Shown here piece after piece: positions 31,991 through 40,311 of a stretch of 64,000 nt of DNA. The translations under genes were made by a program, and so were the position numbers. The stretch comes from Oscillospiraceae bacterium (lineage in GTDB: Bacteria; Bacillota; Clostridia; Oscillospirales; Oscillospiraceae). The DNA lies in the NCBI GenBank assembly GCA_017434755.1, contig JAFRER010000018.1, positions 26,985 through 90,984 of the forward strand, in the 5' to 3' direction. Position 1 is the first letter of the stretch, and each line of letters begins with the position of its first letter. The notes beneath the pieces are model-generated. The model worked only from the letters and a program-made list of their open reading frames with translations, searched no databases and was not told the origin of the DNA.

Positions 31991-34294
31991 TCAATTCTGT
32001 TTTTTTATTTCAAAGAGATTTGACCCGAAATCTCCCTGAACTCGCAGATCCTTATCATACCCTGTTCCTGAAAACCGCTTTCCTAAGGGTATGCCTGCCC
32101 GCAGCGCTCTGCCGGAGCACACCGCCTCCGTTTTTCCGTCGTACATTTTGTAGTGTCGGTCTGCCGTTCTCAAAACTCTTCCTTCCGGATCAAGCTCAAT
32201 CGGCAGAATATGCTTCAGCAGTCCGCCGAACTGCCTTACCCGCAGCAGCTGCGGCCGGCTCTCCACGGTGTATACCGCGTCCTTCTCCGGAAGCTCCGCG
32301 CAGAGCCACTCCAGCTCCGGGCCCGCCGGCACCAGCCGGTGGAACAGGCCGCAGAGGCAGCGTTCGGCATCGGAGACCTGCCAGCAGACGGCGCCGTTCT
32401 CCGCCCGGTTCCGCCGGAAGCAGCCGAACTGGAAGGTCTTGCGCCGGGCCTTGTAGTAGGCGATGATGTCCTTCAGCTCCGCCTCGTCCACCGGCTGCAT
32501 CCGGTCCAGATCGAATTCCAGGCCGAAGGCGCCGAAGAAGGAGACATTGGCCCGGGTGGACAGCGGCGTGTTCCGCAGGGTCATGGCGTGGGGCGCCGCG
32601 GAGATGTGGGCCCCCATGGTGCTCTGGGGATACAGATAGGAAAGGCCGGTCTGGATGTTCAGCCGCTCGATGGGGTCCGTGTCGTCCGAGGCCCAGATCT
32701 GCGGGGCAAAGCAGAGCATGCCCAGGTCGAAGCGGTTGCCGCCGGAGGCACAGCCCTCCAGCAGGATCTGCGGCCGCGGCCTGAAGATCCGCCCCAGGAC
32801 CTCGTACAGGCCCAGGATGTATTCATAGGCTTTCTCCCCCGTCACCGGGGAGCAGCGGTTCATGTCCCACTTGACATATTGGATGTCCGTGGCGTCCAGA
32901 ATGGCGGAGACGGAATTTACGATATAGTCCCGCACCTCGCTCTTCGTCAGGTCCAGCAGCAACTCGTTGCGCCCGTAGAGCTCCCCGGAGCCCGGGGAGG
33001 CCAGCACCCAGTCCGGGTGCGCCCGGTAGCAGTCCGAATCGGGGTTGACGGCCTCCGGCTCGAACCACAGTCCGAACTGCATGCCTTCGGCATGGATCCT
33101 GCGGGACAGTCCTTCCAGCCCGCCCGGGAGCTTCTTGCGGTTCACATTGTAGTCCCCGAGGCCGGCGTGATCGTCGTTGCGCTCGCCGAACCAGCCGTCA
33201 TCGAGAACGAAGAGTTCACATCCGAGTTTTTTTGCCTTTCTGGCCAGAGAGATCAGTTTTGACTCGGTAAAGCTGAACATGCAGCCTTCCCAGCTGTTAA
33301 ACAGCACGGGCCTTTCCCTGCGTCTCCAGTACTTTGGAACGACGCAGTCGTTAATGAAATCATGCATGCGTTCTGACAGGCCGTTATAGCCCCGTTCAGA
33401 CCATGCGATTACTGCGTCCGGCGTTTCGAAACGCTGTCCCTGCGGCATTTCGGCGCACAGTCCCTCCGGACTGATGCCCTGCAGTACTCTTGTGAAACCC
33501 ACGGCAGAGCGCTGAGCGGAAGAATAGTGGTTGCCCGACCAGACAAGGTTGAACCCGAAGACCTCTCCGCTGTCTTCATTGGCATCGCGTGCTGCAAGAA
33601 GAAAGCCCGGATTATGCCTGTTGGAGGAAAAGCCGTTGGTGCTCTCGTTGACGATTCTCGAGTATGAGACAGGCACATCGTGTCTGTGCGTCTCCCGTAT
33701 CCATCCCCCGTCGAAGGTCGACATCACATAATCACCCTTGAGATCAACGCAAGCGCTCATAAGCTTTTTCACGCAGACAGATCTGTCCGAATCGTTGACC
33801 AGAACCGTCCGTCTTACAAGGACCGTATCAAAAAGGGAAAAGTACAGCTCCAGCCTGAGTCCGTCAAGGAGTGCATTGTCCGAACGCATCACGATCTTCA
33901 GCGTCTCATGCTCCCCTGAGGCATGCGGCATGACAGATGTCTCAGCAGCGGGTTCATCTGCCGTCTCAGAGTATGAATAGACAAAATCACCGGAAAGCGG
34001 CTCTCCGTCCACGAGAATCTCAACAGGACTCTCTCTGTAGTCACCGGCCCCGGTTTCACTCCAGGCAAGAGGCATCGTATCAAGACTGGAGCCGTTATCT
34101 TCCTGCGAATACAGCACATCGTTACCCCAGCCGAAAAGTGTGCTGCAGCACATGGCATCGGCGTCTTCAGGCAGAACCGGCGCCCCCATATGCAGCAGCT
34201 GCAGCTTGCCCCAGCGGATCTTCATCAGGCAGCTCAGCCGTTCGTTTCCCAGGAAAAAAGTCAGCCCGGAATCGTTTTCCGTTTTTCGGATCAT
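31991..34294 (-). CDS. GH36 alpha-galactosidase
   Basis: 767-aa cytoplasmic glycosidase for raffinose-family sugars and melibiose. N-terminal beta-supersandwich domain, then the TIM barrel with LFVLDDGWFGER (361-372), GLWFEPEAVNPDSD (408-421), the nucleophile motif YVKWDMNR (Asp477), EGCASGGNRFD (513-523) and WASDDTDP (534-541), which holds the acid/base Asp. The start is ATG 34294 with GGGGGAGG 5-6 bases upstream; the in-frame upstream extension has none. The coding DNA for about residues 371-684 (32,240-33,180) is clearly more GC-rich than both flanks, suggesting a recombined block. Confidence 0.95.
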   Translation of the reverse strand: MIRKTENDSGLTFFLGNERLSCLMKIRWGKLQLLHMGAPVLPEDADAMCCSTLFGWGNDVLYSQEDNGSSLDTMPLAWSETGAGDYRESPVEILVDGEPLSGDFVYSYSETADEPAAETSVMPHASGEHETLKIVMRSDNALLDGLRLELYFSLFDTVLVRRTVLVNDSDRSVCVKKLMSACVDLKGDYVMSTFDGGWIRETHRHDVPVSYSRIVNESTNGFSSNRHNPGFLLAARDANEDSGEVFGFNLVWSGNHYSSAQRSAVGFTRVLQGISPEGLCAEMPQGQRFETPDAVIAWSERGYNGLSERMHDFINDCVVPKYWRRRERPVLFNSWEGCMFSFTESKLISLARKAKKLGCELFVLDDGWFGERNDDHAGLGDYNVNRKKLPGGLEGLSRRIHAEGMQFGLWFEPEAVNPDSDCYRAHPDWVLASPGSGELYGRNELLLDLTKSEVRDYIVNSVSAILDATDIQYVKWDMNRCSPVTGEKAYEYILGLYEVLGRIFRPRPQILLEGCASGGNRFDLGMLCFAPQIWASDDTDPIERLNIQTGLSYLYPQSTMGAHISAAPHAMTLRNTPLSTRANVSFFGAFGLEFDLDRMQPVDEAELKDIIAYYKARRKTFQFGCFRRNRAENGAVCWQVSDAERCLCGLFHRLVPAGPELEWLCAELPEKDAVYTVESRPQLLRVRQFGGLLKHILPIELDPEGRVLRTADRHYKMYDGKTEAVCSGRALRAGIPLGKRFSGTGYDKDLRVQGDFGSNLFEIKKQN

Positions 34295-34337
34295 GGCGTC
34301 CTCCCCCGTATCCCTTGTGAATACTTTGTTTTTTAAT

Positions 34338-34366
34338 AATGTATCATAGTCGCGCCCCGAGCGCAA
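34338..34366 (-). promoter_or_regulatory. Predicted promoter of the alpha-galactosidase gene
   Basis: TTGCGC (34366-34361) and TACATT (34343-34338) with a 17-base spacer and an extended TG before the -10 box. It faces away from the promoter of the kinase gene. Confidence 0.5.
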
Positions 34367-34396
34367 CAGCGCGGCGGCCACCTTGGCAGAAAGCGG

Positions 34397-34425
34397 TTGC
34401 ATTCGGTGGGCAGCGGCATTATAAT
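34397..34425 (+). promoter_or_regulatory. Predicted promoter of the cytidylate-kinase-like/MATE pair
   Basis: TTGCAT (34397-34402) and a perfect TATAAT (34420-34425) at 17 bases, with GGGAGG before the ATG at 34456. Confidence 0.65.
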
Positions 34426-34455
34426 CGAGCAAAAAACGACCATCGGGAGGCGTCT

Positions 34456-35109
34456 ATGCGACTCATCACCATCAGCCGCCAGTTCGGCAGCGGCGGCCGC
34501 GAGCTGGGGAAACGGATCTCCGACATCCTCGGCTGGGACTACTACGACAAGGAGATCATCCAGAAGCTGGCAGACGATCAGGGTCTGGACCCGGACTATG
34601 TGAAAAGCGTCCTGTCCAATCACGGCTGGAACACCATCCCCATGACCTTCCGCAGCAGCTTCTCCTCCGCCGTGTTCAGCAGCGGCTTCAGCAACGACAT
34701 CCGCACCGCCCTTCTGATCCGCCAGCGGGAGATCATCGAGAGCATTGCCGCGGCCGGGAACGACTGCATCATCGTGGGCCGGGACGCGGACATCATCCTC
34801 AGCGAACACAGCCCCTTCCGCATCTTCGTCTGCGCGGACATGCAGAGCCGCATCGACCGCTGCATGCGCTTCGAGCAAAAGAAGGAGGAGGCGGAGCGCC
34901 TCAGCGAGAAGGAGATCGAAAAGAACATCCGGCGCATCGACCGGGACCGCTCCCGCATGCGGGAGCTGCTGACCGGCCTTGCCTGGGGGGATGCCGGTGC
35001 CTTCGATCTTTCGGTAAACTCCACGGGCTGGGAAATCAAGGCCCTGGCGCCCGCCGTAAGCGAATTCGCCGTGAAATGGTTTGAACGGAACGATGAGCGC
35101 ATTGGCTGA
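34456..35109 (+). CDS. Cytidylate-kinase-like family protein
   Basis: 217-aa P-loop protein of the cytidylate kinase-like (Cytidylate_kin2) family. The N-terminus ITISRQFGSGGRELGKRI holds the modified P-loop (GSGG-R-ELG), followed by YYDKEII and IIVGRDADIIL. These proteins are widespread in gut Clostridia, often next to transporters; the nucleotide substrate is not established and it should not be called cmk. GGGAGG is 5 bases upstream of the ATG. Base composition is far richer in GC than the neighbouring genes and is shared with the MATE gene, which it overlaps by 17 bases. Confidence 0.87.
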   Translation: MRLITISRQFGSGGRELGKRISDILGWDYYDKEIIQKLADDQGLDPDYVKSVLSNHGWNTIPMTFRSSFSSAVFSSGFSNDIRTALLIRQREIIESIAAAGNDCIIVGRDADIILSEHSPFRIFVCADMQSRIDRCMRFEQKKEEAERLSEKEIEKNIRRIDRDRSRMRELLTGLAWGDAGAFDLSVNSTGWEIKALAPAVSEFAVKWFERNDERIG

Positions 35110-36460
35110 AAGACGGGATCTTACCACCGGCGAGGTCTGGAAGAAGCTGCTGATCTTCTTCCTGCCCATTGCCGCCGGCACCTGCATCCAGCAGCTGTAC
35201 AGCGCTGTGGACGGCATGGTGGTGGGCCGCTTCGTTGGCACCGCCGCCCTGGCCGCCGTGGGCGGCAGCGCCGCGCAGGTGATCAATCTGCTGATCGGCT
35301 TCTTCGTTGCGCTGACCACGGGTTCCTCCGTGCTCATCGCGCAGATCTTCGGAGCGGGCCGCTACGAGGACATCAAAAAAGCCTCGGGCACGGCCGTGAC
35401 CATGTGCCTGGTCATGGGCCTGGCGCTGACGGTCTTCGGCCTGCTGGCTTCCCCCGCCATCCTCCGCCTCCTGCGCACCCCCGCCGACACGCTGGCAGAC
35501 TCGGTGTGCTATCTGCGGATCTATTTTCTGGGGGTCCCCTTCATCCTGGTACTGAACATGGAATCGAACATGCTGCGCTCCGTGGGCGATTCGGTGAGTC
35601 CCTTCCTGTTCATGGTGGCCGGCTGCGTGTGCAACATCCTGCTGGACTTCGTGTTCGTGGTGTTCTTCCGCTGGGGCATTGCCGGCGTGGCCGTGGCCAC
35701 GGTGGTCTCCCAGGTGCTGAACATGGCGCTGCTGAGCGCGAAGCTCTTCCGTCCCGGGGGAGAATACGGCCTTACCCTCTCCGACCTGGGCCTGCGGAGG
35801 CAGTACATCGGCGGCATGCTGCAGATCGGTGTCCCCGCCGGGCTGCAGGCCTCCATGTTCAGCGTGTCCAACATGGTGATCCAGGTAGGCGTCAACTCCC
35901 TGGGCACCCTGGTGGTGGCCTCCTGGGCCATGACCTCCAAGGTGGACGGGCTGTACTGGGCCGTGAGCAACGCGCTGGGCGCCGCCATCACCAGCTTCGT
36001 GGGGCAGAACATCGGCGCCGGGAACTACGAGCGTGTGAAGCAGTGCATCCGGCAGGGCATGCTCCTTTCGGTGGGCATCACCGTTTTCCTCAGCAGCCTG
36101 CTGATGCTGCTGGGAAAGCCCTTGCTGCACATCCTGACCACCGACACGGACGTGATCTCCACCACCTACACCATGATGGGCTACTTTGTGCCCTACTATT
36201 TCACGTGGACGCTGATCGAGGTGCTCTCCGCCGTGCTGCGGGGCGCCGGGGACGCCGTGCGGCCCGTGATCATCATCGGTCTGGGGATCTGCCTGTTCCG
36301 CATAGTCTGGATCGTGACGGTGTTCGCGGCCTTCCACACGGTGCTGGTGCTGTCGCTGTCCTACGTGACCTCCTGGGTCATCACGGGGATCGCCCTGTTC
36401 GTCTATTATCGCCGGGGCACCTGGCTGGAGCGGGCGAAGAACCGCATCAAACAGAACTGA
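35093..36460 (+). CDS. MATE-family efflux transporter
   Basis: 455-aa membrane protein with 12 predicted helices in two homologous halves, typical of MATE Na+ or H+ antiporters that export cationic drugs or metabolites. Typical sequences are FFLPIAAGTCIQQLYSAVDG at the N-terminus and GAAITSFVGQNIGAGNYERV in the second half. The ATG at 35093 overlaps the 3' end of the kinase gene; the site CGGAA is weak, so coupling is likely. A hand count of the line 35221-35280 gives about 80% GC against about 50% in most of the window, a sign of recent acquisition. Confidence 0.93.
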   Translation: MSALAERRDLTTGEVWKKLLIFFLPIAAGTCIQQLYSAVDGMVVGRFVGTAALAAVGGSAAQVINLLIGFFVALTTGSSVLIAQIFGAGRYEDIKKASGTAVTMCLVMGLALTVFGLLASPAILRLLRTPADTLADSVCYLRIYFLGVPFILVLNMESNMLRSVGDSVSPFLFMVAGCVCNILLDFVFVVFFRWGIAGVAVATVVSQVLNMALLSAKLFRPGGEYGLTLSDLGLRRQYIGGMLQIGVPAGLQASMFSVSNMVIQVGVNSLGTLVVASWAMTSKVDGLYWAVSNALGAAITSFVGQNIGAGNYERVKQCIRQGMLLSVGITVFLSSLLMLLGKPLLHILTTDTDVISTTYTMMGYFVPYYFTWTLIEVLSAVLRGAGDAVRPVIIIGLGICLFRIVWIVTVFAAFHTVLVLSLSYVTSWVITGIALFVYYRRGTWLERAKNRIKQN

Positions 36461-36482
36461 GCAGACGTGGAATCAAACAAAG

Positions 36483-36527
36483 AAAACAGCTGTCTTCCGT
36501 TTGGAAGACAGCTGTTTTGATTTTTAT
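36483..36527. terminator. Bidirectional terminator between MATE and ppdK
   Basis: Perfect 16-bp stem AAAACAGCTGTCTTCC / GGAAGACAGCTGTTTT (36483-36498, 36503-36518) with loop GTTT. A T-run follows on the right and an A-rich run on the left, serving the two convergent transcripts. Confidence 0.93.
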
Positions 36528-36535
36528 TGAGGGAC

Positions 36536-39175
36536 TTACTTTTCGTCCTTGATGGCCGCCTGGGCCGCCGCCAGTCTCGCGATGGGAACGCGGAAGGGGC
36601 TGCAGGAGACATAGTCCAGACCGACCTTGTGGAAGAACTCCACGGAGGACGGGTCGCCGCCGTGCTCGCCGCACACGCCGAGATGGAGGTCCGGACGGGT
36701 GGCGCGGCCGAGCTTGCAGGCCATTTCGACGAGCTTGCCGACACCGATCTGGTCTACCTTTGCGAACGGATCGTTCTCATAGATCTTCTTGTCGTAGTAA
36801 GCGGAGAGGAACTTGCCGGCGTCGTCGCGGCTGAAGCCGAAGGTCATCTGGGTCAGGTCGTTGGTGCCGAAGGAGAAGAACTCGGCCTCCTGGGCGATGT
36901 CGTCCGCGGTGAGGGCGGCTCTGGGGATCTCGATCATGGTGCCGACCAGGTACTTCATATCGACGCCGGATGCTTCAATGATCTCATCCGCGGTCTTGAC
37001 GACCACATCCTTGACGTACTTGAGCTCTTTCTTTTCACCGACCAGCGGGATCATGATCTCGGGGACCATATTCCACTTGGGATGACGCTTCTGGACCGCA
37101 AGGGCTGCTTTGATGACGGCACGGGTCTGCATCACGGCAATCTCGGGATAGGTCACGGCCAGACGGCAGCCGCGGTGGCCCATCATCGGGTTGAACTCGT
37201 GAAGTGAGGAGATGATGTTCTTGATGGCCTCGACGGATTTGCCCTGAGCCTTTGCAAGCTCTTCGATGTCCGCTTCCTCAGTGGGAACGAACTCGTGGAG
37301 AGGAGGATCCAGGAAACGGATGGTGACGGGATCACCTTCCATAGCCTCGTAGATGCCCTCGAAGTCAGCCTGCTGCATGGGCTCGAGTTTGGCAAGAGCC
37401 GCTTCGCGTTCTTCCACAGTGTCGGAGCAGATCATCTCACGGAAGGCGGCGATACGGTCGGAGTTGAAGAACATGTGCTCGGTACGGGTAAGTCCGATTC
37501 CCTCTGCGCCGAGTTCACGGGCCTTGCGGGCGTCCTTGGGGGTGTCGGCATTGGTGCGGACGTTCAGGCGGCGGTACTCGTCGGCCCACTTCATGATGCG
37601 GCCGAATTCGCCGGCTATGGTAGCCTCGACTGTCGGGATGAGTCCGTCATAGATGTTGCCGGTGGAACCGTCGATGGAGATGAAGTCGCCTTCATGGAAG
37701 GTTTTTCCGCCGAGTTCGAACTTTTTGTTCTCCTCGTCCATCTTGATGTCTCCGCAGCCGGAGACGCAGCAGGAGCCCATACCGCGGGCTACGACCGCCG
37801 CATGGCTGGTCATGCCGCCGCGAACGGTCAGGATGCCCTGGGCGGCCTTCATGCCCTCGATGTCCTCGGGGCTGGTCTCAAGCCGGACCAGAACGACCTT
37901 CTCCTTGCGGGAGGCCCATTCCTTCGCGTCTTCCGCGGTGAAGACCACCTTGCCGCAGGCGGCGCCGGGGGAGGCGCCGAGGCCCTTGCCCAAAGGCACG
38001 GCCTTCTTCAAGGCGGCGGTGTCGAACTGCGGGTGCAGGAGGGTGTCCAGGTTGCGGGGGTCGATCATCAGGACGGCCTGCTTCTCATCGATCATGCCCT
38101 CGTCCACCAGGTCGCAGGCGATCTTGAGAGCCGCCTGGGCGGTGCGCTTGCCGTTGCGGCACTGGAGCATGTAGAGCTTGCCGTTCTCCACGGTGAACTC
38201 CATGTCCTGCATGTCGTGGTAGTGATGCTCGAGGATATCGCAGACGTTGACGAACTGTTTGAACGCATCCGGGAACTTCTCTTCCATCTGGGAGATGGGC
38301 ATCGGGGTGCGCACGCCGGCCACCACGTCCTCGCCCTGGGCGTTGGTCAGGAACTCGCCCATCAGCTTCTTCTCGCCGGTGGCGGGGTCACGGGTGAAGG
38401 CGACGCCGGTGCCGGAGTTCTCGTTCAGGTTGCCGAACACCATGGGCATGACGGAAACGGCGGTGCCCCAGGAATAGGGGATGTCGTTATCGCGGCGGTA
38501 GACATTGGCTCTGGGGTTGTCCCAGGAGCGGAAAACGGCCTTGATGGCCTCCTTGAGCTGTACGATCGGGTCGGTGGGGAAATCCTCGCCGAGCTGGGCC
38601 TTGTATTCGGCCTTGAACTGCTCGGCCAGTTCCTTGAGGTCGGCGGCGGTGAGCTCCACATCGTAGGTGACGCCCTTCTCGGCCTTCATCTTGTCGATGA
38701 GCTGCTCGAAGTACTTCTTGCCCACGCCCATGACCACGTCGGAGAACATCTGGATGAAGCGGCGGTAGGAATCGTATACGAATCTTTCAAACTTGGGGTC
38801 CGGGTTGCCGGCGATCATGGCGGCGACCACATCCTCGTTCAGACCGAGGTTGAGGATGGTGTCCATCATGCCGGGCATGGATGCACGGGCGCCGGAACGG
38901 ACGGAAACGAGCAGGGGCTTGTTGAGATCGCCGAAGCGCTTGTCGTTGATGATCTCCATCCTGCCGACAAAACGCATGACTTCGGCCATGATCTCGTCGT
39001 CGATGCGGCGGCCGTCCTCATAGTATCTGGTGCAGGCCTCGGTGGTGATGGTGAAGCCCTGGGGGACGGGAAGTCCGATCCTTGTCATCTCGGCCAGGTT
39101 GGCACCCTTGCCGCCAAGGAGCTCGCGCATTCCCGCGTTGCCTTCGGAAAACAGGTATACGTACTTTTTGCTCAT
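36536..39175 (-). CDS. ppdK: Pyruvate, phosphate dikinase
   Basis: 879-aa cytoplasmic enzyme that interconverts pyruvate, ATP and phosphate with PEP, AMP and pyrophosphate; in anaerobes it serves PPi-linked glycolysis or gluconeogenesis. The N-terminal ATP-grasp begins GGKGANLAEM, the phosphohistidine domain has GGMTSHAAVVARGMG, and the C-terminal PEP-binding TIM barrel has GVCGEHGGDP with the catalytic cysteine. Normal length. AAAGGAGA is 5 bases before the ATG. It is a single-gene unit with a long leader. The 5' half of the gene is more GC-rich than the 3' half. Confidence 0.98.
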   Translation of the reverse strand: MSKKYVYLFSEGNAGMRELLGGKGANLAEMTRIGLPVPQGFTITTEACTRYYEDGRRIDDEIMAEVMRFVGRMEIINDKRFGDLNKPLLVSVRSGARASMPGMMDTILNLGLNEDVVAAMIAGNPDPKFERFVYDSYRRFIQMFSDVVMGVGKKYFEQLIDKMKAEKGVTYDVELTAADLKELAEQFKAEYKAQLGEDFPTDPIVQLKEAIKAVFRSWDNPRANVYRRDNDIPYSWGTAVSVMPMVFGNLNENSGTGVAFTRDPATGEKKLMGEFLTNAQGEDVVAGVRTPMPISQMEEKFPDAFKQFVNVCDILEHHYHDMQDMEFTVENGKLYMLQCRNGKRTAQAALKIACDLVDEGMIDEKQAVLMIDPRNLDTLLHPQFDTAALKKAVPLGKGLGASPGAACGKVVFTAEDAKEWASRKEKVVLVRLETSPEDIEGMKAAQGILTVRGGMTSHAAVVARGMGSCCVSGCGDIKMDEENKKFELGGKTFHEGDFISIDGSTGNIYDGLIPTVEATIAGEFGRIMKWADEYRRLNVRTNADTPKDARKARELGAEGIGLTRTEHMFFNSDRIAAFREMICSDTVEEREAALAKLEPMQQADFEGIYEAMEGDPVTIRFLDPPLHEFVPTEEADIEELAKAQGKSVEAIKNIISSLHEFNPMMGHRGCRLAVTYPEIAVMQTRAVIKAALAVQKRHPKWNMVPEIMIPLVGEKKELKYVKDVVVKTADEIIEASGVDMKYLVGTMIEIPRAALTADDIAQEAEFFSFGTNDLTQMTFGFSRDDAGKFLSAYYDKKIYENDPFAKVDQIGVGKLVEMACKLGRATRPDLHLGVCGEHGGDPSSVEFFHKVGLDYVSCSPFRVPIARLAAAQAAIKDEK

Positions 39176-39265
39176 GTGATCTCCTTTTCTTATCAGCTCT
39201 ATTTATTTATCAATTACATAAACGGATAATCATATCCGGATACATACGCTGCCACGCAAATATAT

Positions 39266-39274
39266 ATTATATCA
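39266..39274 (-). promoter_or_regulatory. Predicted extended -10 promoter of ppdK
   Basis: TGATATAAT (39274-39266) is a perfect extended -10 element without a good -35. The leader of about 80 bases contains a small hairpin CGGATA/TATCCG (39223-39228, 39233-39238). Confidence 0.5.
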
Positions 39275-39280
39275 TCAGTA

Positions 39281-40156
39281 TTACTGTTTGAAAAGACGGA
39301 TCCTGCGTGATAATTCGTCAGATATTAAACAATAATCCCCGATTGAGAGTTCTTCTCCCCTCACTCTGTCGTCCAGTCCGCAGGATGTCACACAGTCCGT
39401 GATCTCCTGCTTTGTCAATTCGCGGAACGAGGAATCCAGCGCATTCACGAGTGTTTTTCTTCTCTGGCCGAATGCAGCCTTTACAGTTCGGAACAGCAGG
39501 TCCTCATCGCTGACCTTGCATCTCGGTGCTGACAATGCGTCAAGCCTGATGACGGAGGATGTGACCTTAGGCTGCGGAATGAAGCAGTCAGGAGAAACGT
39601 CAAACAAAAGCGAAGGTTCGGCATACCACTGAACAAAAATGCTGAATGCCCCGTAATCTCTCTCTCCGGCTTTCGCGCAGATCCGCTCTGCGACCTCTTT
39701 CTGCACCATCAGCGTCATGCTGTCAAAGCATCCTGCCTTCAGCATGGCAGCTATGACCGGGCTCGTGATATTATACGGGAGATTCGCGCACACGACAGGT
39801 CTGAGGCCTTCCAGATGCTTTTCCGCTATGGCGCGAAGGTCCTGTTTCAGAACATCCGCAAATAGGATCTCCACGTTTCCGCAGCCTGAGAGCGTCTCCT
39901 CAAGAACAGGTGCAAGTGATCTGTCCAGCTCGACGGAGACCACCTTCCCGGCTCTGTCCGAGAGTTTCTTCGTCAGGCATCCGATACCGGGTCCGATTTC
40001 CAGAACGCCGGTTAGTCTGTCTACCCCTGCGCATTCTGCTATCTTTTCCGGTACCCATGGCTGAATGAGAAAATTCTGACCCATGGATTTTGAGAAGCGG
40101 AATCCGTGTCTTTCAAGAAGCGCTTTTATTTCACGGATATCTGTCAGATCCTTCAT
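39281..40156 (-). CDS. rsmA: 16S rRNA dimethyladenosine transferase RsmA (KsgA)
   Basis: 291-aa SAM-dependent enzyme that dimethylates two adjacent adenines in helix 45 of 16S rRNA. Motifs: SMGQNFL at the N-terminus, SAM loop LEIGPGIGCLTKKL, acidic VVSVELD and catalytic ANLPYNITSPV, followed by the family's IPQPKVTSSVIRL. Length normal. The ATG at 40156 shares its A with the TAA of the 51-codon upstream gene (TAATG), so translation is coupled. In many Firmicutes rsmA follows rnmV; here it closes the SRP/trmD operon. Confidence 0.97.
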   Translation of the reverse strand: MKDLTDIREIKALLERHGFRFSKSMGQNFLIQPWVPEKIAECAGVDRLTGVLEIGPGIGCLTKKLSDRAGKVVSVELDRSLAPVLEETLSGCGNVEILFADVLKQDLRAIAEKHLEGLRPVVCANLPYNITSPVIAAMLKAGCFDSMTLMVQKEVAERICAKAGERDYGAFSIFVQWYAEPSLLFDVSPDCFIPQPKVTSSVIRLDALSAPRCKVSDEDLLFRTVKAAFGQRRKTLVNALDSSFRELTKQEITDCVTSCGLDDRVRGEELSIGDYCLISDELSRRIRLFKQ

Positions 40157-40311
40157 TATTTATGCTTAAAGTAAACAAGCCACTGGAGTCCTGCGCAAAT
40201 CACGGCAAGTGCTATGAGGATCCAGCCGCCCGGCACTCCGGTCCAACCGCTGACAAGTGTGGCGATTATCACGAGAACGCAAGCCACCGTCCACAGAATA
40301 GGTTTTTTCAT
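40156..40311 (-). CDS. 51-aa membrane protein between trmD and rsmA (unannotated-size gene)
   Basis: A short reading frame of 51 codons begins with MKKPILWTVACVLVIIATLV and contains two hydrophobic segments (about 5-21 and 29-47) joined by SGWTGVPGG, ending YFKHK. The ribosome site CAGGAGGAAAAAAG before the ATG is among the best in the window. The ATG overlaps the trmD-GNAT stop (ATGA) and the TAA overlaps the rsmA start (TAATG), so it is locked into the operon. No family is recognised. It would form a small hairpin in the membrane. Confidence 0.8.
   Translation of the reverse strand: MKKPILWTVACVLVIIATLVSGWTGVPGGWILIALAVICAGLQWLVYFKHK

Noticed and set aside
32153-33262. A 369-codon plus-strand frame opposite the alpha-galactosidase gene
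   Set aside because: A shadow of the GC-rich block; GH36 motifs are complete on the minus strand.
35036-36552. Long open frames on both strands over the MATE gene
   Set aside because: They arise from the very high GC content; their translations are His/Gly/Arg-rich and match nothing, while MATE is clear.
37295-39229. A 644-codon open frame on the plus strand opposite ppdK
   Set aside because: It mirrors the GC-rich codons of ppdK, has low-complexity Gly/Ala/Val/His content, no ribosome site and no family match. ppdK is certain on the other strand.
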